From Candidatus Poribacteria bacterium (GTDB taxonomy: Bacteria; Poribacteria; WGA-4E; WGA-3G): 5,915 bases of DNA. The stretch lies in the NCBI GenBank assembly GCA_009842375.1, contig VYFM01000303.1, positions 1 through 5,915 of the forward strand, given 5' to 3'. The notes beneath the pieces are model-generated. The model was not told where the DNA came from. It searched no databases and saw only the letters and a program-made list of their open reading frames with translations. Positions 5,748-5,915 of the stretch are shown here, piece by piece (position 1 is the stretch's first letter; each line of letters starts with the position of its first letter). The position numbers and the translations under genes are program-made.

Positions 5748-5880
5748 TTGACATACTCCCCCCGCTAAAGCGCGGGGGATCCTTCGCTCTCACATTAGCA
5801 GTTTTGCCGCTAAATGGCGTTTCCTGTTTCCGTCTCTCGTGCCTCAGATTGAGGTCTTAGTTGGACTCCACAGGCGTAAC
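5728..5880 (-). ncRNA. Predicted TnpB guide RNA (omega RNA/reRNA); 5' edge approximate
   Basis: In IS200/IS605 elements the RNA that guides TnpB is made from the 3' end of tnpB and the right end, and its guide is the first roughly 16-20 bases of flanking DNA. Here the scaffold would run from within the tnpB 3' end through the terminal hairpin to TCAA at 5751-5748. That ending resembles the one I remember for ISDra2. The guide would be host bases 5747-5728, starting CCTGAATATAAATG on the minus strand, all within the interrupted PDZ gene. The location follows from family knowledge; expression and the 5' end (here set near 5880) cannot be seen. Confidence 0.4.
5758..5778. repeat. Subterminal hairpin of the IS200/IS605 right end
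   Basis: CCCCCGC (5759-5765) pairs with GCGGGGG (5772-5778) around a six-base loop. A second register pairs CGC (5763-5765) with GCG (5770-5772), with C5773 bulged and a TAAA loop. Imperfect GC hairpins with a CTTTAG-like loop next to the cut site are what TnpA recognises in this family. Confidence 0.75.
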
Positions 5881-5915
5881 TTTCGGCATGCCCTGCCGTA
5901 GTAGTTGCAAAAGCG
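5810..5915 (-). CDS. tnpB: TnpB (RNA-guided nuclease of IS200/IS605), C-terminal end only
   Basis: The last 34 codons of a tnpB gene end at TAG (5812-5810); the gene enters from beyond the window. The visible protein includes TTAGHAESYACGVQLRP, matching the 'T-x-G...(N/Y)-A-C-G-x-x-x-R-P' tail found just after the zinc-ribbon and catalytic region of many TnpB proteins, and finishes SEARETETGNAI. The RuvC residues and zinc ribbon lie outside, so activity cannot be judged. TnpB is the RNA-guided DNA nuclease, ancestral to Cas12, that helps the element persist at its donor site. The stop is 62 bases from the predicted right end. Confidence 0.75.
   Translation of the reverse strand, partial: AFATTTAGHAESYACGVQLRPQSEARETETGNAI

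Larger units (their letters stand above)
5748..5915 (-). mobile_element. IS200/IS605-family element, right end, continuing past the window
   Basis: Three signs agree: the C-terminus of TnpB (5810-5915), a short non-coding right end after its stop, and a subterminal GC hairpin just before a GAGTATGTCAA end (minus strand, 5758-5748). Host coding sequence for a different protein starts exactly after it. Elements of this family are single-stranded DNA transposons that insert 3' of a short target without duplicating it and use subterminal hairpins rather than inverted repeats. TnpA, the left end and most of tnpB are outside the window. It may be a tnpB-only derivative. Confidence 0.8.

Overview
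The window looks like an accessory-type stretch of a Gram-negative-type bacterial chromosome with moderate G+C. Outer-membrane barrel, periplasmic c-haem and signal-peptide features point to a two-membrane cell. The LamG-domain protein with a C-terminal 'TTWGxIK' tail, the Gfo/Idh/MocA oxidoreductase, the PorV-like barrel and the 'GTAGGGGCG...CGCCC' palindromic repeats together resemble Candidatus Poribacteria and related environmental lineages. That assignment is an inference from style, not proof.

Layout. (1) 48-830 (+): exported LamG (concanavalin-like) protein, followed by a strong intrinsic terminator at 855-893. (2) 908-1813 (-): a membrane cytochrome joining a five-helix, ferric-reductase-like dihaem b domain to a periplasmic domain with three CXXCH c-haem motifs. 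It has a probable promoter at 1820-1848 that would give a leaderless mRNA. (3) 1866-2096: a 231-bp MITE-like fold-back element with perfect 14-bp terminal inverted repeats and two internal GC-rich hairpins, sitting between divergent genes. (4) 2115-2162: a perfect 14-bp-arm palindrome overlapping a TATAAT box. (5) 2215-3255 (+): Gfo/Idh/MocA-family oxidoreductase; the Shine-Dalgarno sequence places its start at 2215. (6) 3324-4478 (+): group I (NifS/IscS-type) cysteine desulfurase with all main catalytic residues. (7) 4479-4662: a spacer with open but unrecognised frames, possibly a decayed small gene. (8) 4655-5497 (+): PorV/UPF0164-like outer-membrane beta-barrel protein. (9) 5531-5747 (-): the C-terminal 71 codons of a PDZ-type protein, cut off by an IS200/IS605-family element whose right end starts at 5748. 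The last 34 codons of its tnpB lie at 5810-5915, and the rest of the element runs off the window.

The genes do not form one obvious pathway. The oxidoreductase, desulfurase and barrel genes share a strand but have spacers of 68 and 176 bases and unrelated functions. The most notable items are the b/c cytochrome fusion, the fold-back element, and the unlabelled transposon junction at the right edge. At that junction the TnpB guide RNA would carry a guide copied from the gene it interrupted. I found no CRISPR array, tRNA or rRNA and no clear new multi-gene system.
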